Positions 16,847-18,081 of a DNA stretch of 18,081 nucleotides are shown piece after piece; position 1 is the first letter of the stretch, and the number at the start of each line of letters is the position of its first letter. A program made the position numbers and the translations under genes. Below the pieces are notes generated by a model. That model made no database searches and was not told where the DNA came from. It was given only the letters and a program-made list of their open reading frames with translations. The DNA lies in NCBI GenBank assembly GCA_964456925.1, contig CAYWCX010000022.1, forward strand, positions 1-18,081. Reading direction: 5' to 3'. The DNA comes from JBAZKK01 sp964456925 (lineage in GTDB: Bacteria > Omnitrophota > Gorgyraeia > Gygaellales > Profunditerraquicolaceae).

Positions 16847-17764
16847 ATGGATAAAGACAAACAACTGCATTGCGGTATCGTCGCCATCGTCGGCAGGCCT
16901 AACACCGGAAAATCCACCCTCCTGAATGCCATCCTGGGAGAAAAGGTCAGCATCGTCTCCGAGATACCCCAGACTACCCGTTATCAGATTAAAGGCATTT
17001 TTACCGATAAGCGCGGCCAGATTGTTTTTATCGACACCCCCGGGATGCATCTGGCAAGTCACCGTTTAGGCAGCCTTATGGTGAGGCAAATCGAAGAGGC
17101 AATGGAAAACAGCGATATCGTTCTGTATCTGGTAGATACCAATGACGCCCCCGGCAGGGAAGAAAACCTCATTATGCAGCGGCTCAAAGGCGTTAAGGTG
17201 CCTATTATCCTGGGATTAAACAAAGTGGATGCGAAGGCGATATTTCTGGATACGTATATCAAGATCTGGGAGGAGATGAAGGGCAAGAGCGCTAATGAGA
17301 TGGCCAAAAGCCTGGTGTTGATGCCTCTTTCCGGACTGCAGGGGATTAATGTCACCACGCTGGTCAACACAATTTTTAAATTACTGCCGGCGGGCGGCTT
17401 ACTTTATCCCGAAGACGTGGTTTCGGACTTCCCTCAGCGCCTGGCCCTGGCAGATATTATCCGCGAGAAGCTCTTTGGCGTGATGCGTCAGGAGATTCCG
17501 CATTTTCTGGCGGTGTATGTTGAGGAAATGCAGCCGCGTTCGCCCAAACTTACCTATATCCGGGCGGTGATATTGGTGGAACGGCAGTCTCAGCGGGCAA
17601 TCGTAGTGGGCCGGGGCGGAGGAGTGCTTAAGGAGATAGGAAAGCTTGCCCGGGAGGAGATTGAGGGGTTGCTGGAGAAAAAGGTATTCCTCGAGACCCA
17701 GGTCAAGGTAAAACCCGGCTGGAGGGAGAACACCGAAATCCTGCGTCAGCTCGGACACCTCTAA
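16847..17764 (+). CDS. era: GTPase Era, 30S ribosomal subunit maturation factor
   Basis: Era binds the 3' end of 16S rRNA and acts as a checkpoint in small-subunit assembly. G1 is GRPNTGKST (residues 16-24), the switch I Thr region is PQTTRYQI (41-48), G3 is DTPG (63-66), and G4 is NKVD within ILGLNKVDAK. The C-terminal KH RNA-binding domain has ERQSQRAIVVGRGGGVLKEIG with the GxxG loop as GRGG, then LETQVKVKPGWRENTEILRQLG. At 305 residues it is full length. Its ATG is only four bases after the PurF-like stop, so it is probably the last gene of the same transcript. No clear ribosome binding site precedes the ATG, consistent with coupled translation. Confidence 0.97.
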   Translation: MDKDKQLHCGIVAIVGRPNTGKSTLLNAILGEKVSIVSEIPQTTRYQIKGIFTDKRGQIVFIDTPGMHLASHRLGSLMVRQIEEAMENSDIVLYLVDTNDAPGREENLIMQRLKGVKVPIILGLNKVDAKAIFLDTYIKIWEEMKGKSANEMAKSLVLMPLSGLQGINVTTLVNTIFKLLPAGGLLYPEDVVSDFPQRLALADIIREKLFGVMRQEIPHFLAVYVEEMQPRSPKLTYIRAVILVERQSQRAIVVGRGGGVLKEIGKLAREEIEGLLEKKVFLETQVKVKPGWRENTEILRQLGHL

Positions 17765-17780
17765 ACTCACATTCGGGATT

Positions 17781-17966
17781 GATTTTATGGTTTTGCCTCG
17801 CTGTGCTCCAAATTTTTTGCCGTCGGCTGCGGTTTACTCGCTGCTTCCGTCAGTAGGCTATCGTAAGGCAGGCGTATTCCAGCAGCTCGTAAATCCTTGC
17901 AGACTCTAAGCCTAAGCGAGATGCCAAAAAATTTCTTATGCACGCTCCGTCAAAAACCATAAAATC
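17781..17966. repeat. Nested inverted-repeat element, 186 bases, between era and the ssrA-like sequence
   Basis: Outer arms match perfectly over 14 bases: GATTTTATGGTTTT (17781-17794) with AAAACCATAAAATC (17953-17966). Three further complementary pairs are nested in order: AAATTTTTTG (17810-17819) with CAAAAAATTT (17925-17934), CTCGCT (17837-17842) with AGCGAG (17915-17920), and TAGGCT (17854-17859) with AGCCTA (17909-17914). No ORF of note lies inside. It could be a non-autonomous transposable element, an intergenic palindromic repeat family, or a structured RNA or long terminator for the upstream operon. It is too long and not T-tailed enough to be called a simple terminator. Confidence 0.6.
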
Positions 17967-18000
17967 TTTACGATATAATTCGAGCAATTACCAGGTTCAT

Positions 18001-18009
18001 TGTTATATT
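18001..18009 (+). promoter_or_regulatory. Extended -10 promoter candidate for the ssrA-like RNA
   Basis: TGTTATATT fits the extended -10 pattern TGnTATAAT with one mismatch. It would start transcription at about 18014-18016, matching the proposed 5' end GGGGAGG. No -35 box is visible. A second, perfect TATAAT at 17974-17979 is an alternative that would give a longer precursor. Confidence 0.4.
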
Positions 18010-18013
18010 TAGC

Positions 18014-18081
18014 GGGGAGGCTTGGTTTGATTTCGAGCAGCATGTAGTTTATGCGAGCGGCCAGGGTTCACCCGCTAAAAT
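18014..18081 (+). ncRNA. ssrA: Probable tmRNA (ssrA), 5' end only, cut by the window edge
   Basis: The sequence begins GGGGAGG, the expected acceptor-stem 5' strand, followed by a D-loop-like GATTTCGA. About 38 bases in comes TGCGAGCGG, an 11-base loop, then CCGCTAAAAT. This parallels the conserved tmRNA segment TGCGAGCCGAG...CTCGTAAA, at nearly the same distance from the 5' end as in Bacillus (about 41), and includes the hairpin (AGCGG with CCGCT) that begins pseudoknot 1. The tag-peptide ORF and the 3' TPsiC arm and CCA are beyond the window, so the call rests on the 5' fragment alone. A 9-base inverted repeat TTTAGCGGG/CCCGCTAAA (18008-18016, 18071-18079) also spans it and gives a competing reading as an unrelated hairpin. 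Confidence 0.62.

Noticed and set aside
1..18081. CRISPR array, insertion sequence or phage genes
   Set aside because: No regularly spaced direct repeats, transposase motifs or phage structural genes were seen; the only clear mobile sequences are the two inteins and perhaps the palindromic element near the right end.

Overview
The window is a bacterial chromosomal segment of moderate GC. Tightly packed genes all lie on the + strand, with almost no intergenic DNA until the last 300 bases. A bacterial tRNA-modification gene (mnmG), era, a probable tmRNA 5' end and sigma70-like promoters mark it as bacterial. The coenzyme B12-dependent class II ribonucleotide reductase and the archaeal-type phosphoglycerate mutase suggest an anaerobe from a deep-branching or uncultured lineage. 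An Omnitrophota-like bacterium would fit, but this is only an impression; no rRNA or other taxonomic marker is present.

Layout. (1) 1-4055: the 3' part of nrdJ, interrupted by two inteins. Only the C-terminal part of the first is in the window. The second, at 1344-2570, is complete, sits directly before the radical-bearing active-site cysteine, and ends in Asp instead of Asn. (2) 4074-8905: apgM (glycolysis), mnmG (tRNA wobble modification) and a Na+/phosphate cotransporter with a PhoU-like tail. A promoter candidate for mnmG lies at the end of apgM. (3) 8923-17764: a probable long operon behind a near-consensus promoter (TTGACC, 17-base spacer, TATAAT). Its order is nadE, an Lrp/AsnC regulator, a class I aminotransferase, glnA (feedback-regulated GSI-alpha type), a GAF-ANTAR RNA-binding antiterminator, a PilZ protein, a DUF1846 protein, a PurF-like protein and era. 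(4) 17765-18081: no protein gene. It holds a 186-base nested inverted-repeat element and, at the right edge, what looks like the first 68 bases of ssrA (tmRNA).

How the genes may work together. NadE and glutamine synthetase use ammonia, the aminotransferase moves amino groups, and Lrp/AsnC and ANTAR proteins commonly regulate amino-acid and nitrogen metabolism, so block 3 looks like a nitrogen-assimilation cluster. Its most unusual members are the DUF1846 protein and the PurF-like protein. The latter has Ser in place of the catalytic N-terminal Cys and lacks the glutamine-binding Arg motif, but keeps the PRPP loop and all four cysteines that bind the 4Fe-4S cluster in Bacillus-type PurF. This points to a repurposed enzyme or a sensor of PRPP or redox state coupled to nitrogen control, not to the purine-pathway enzyme.
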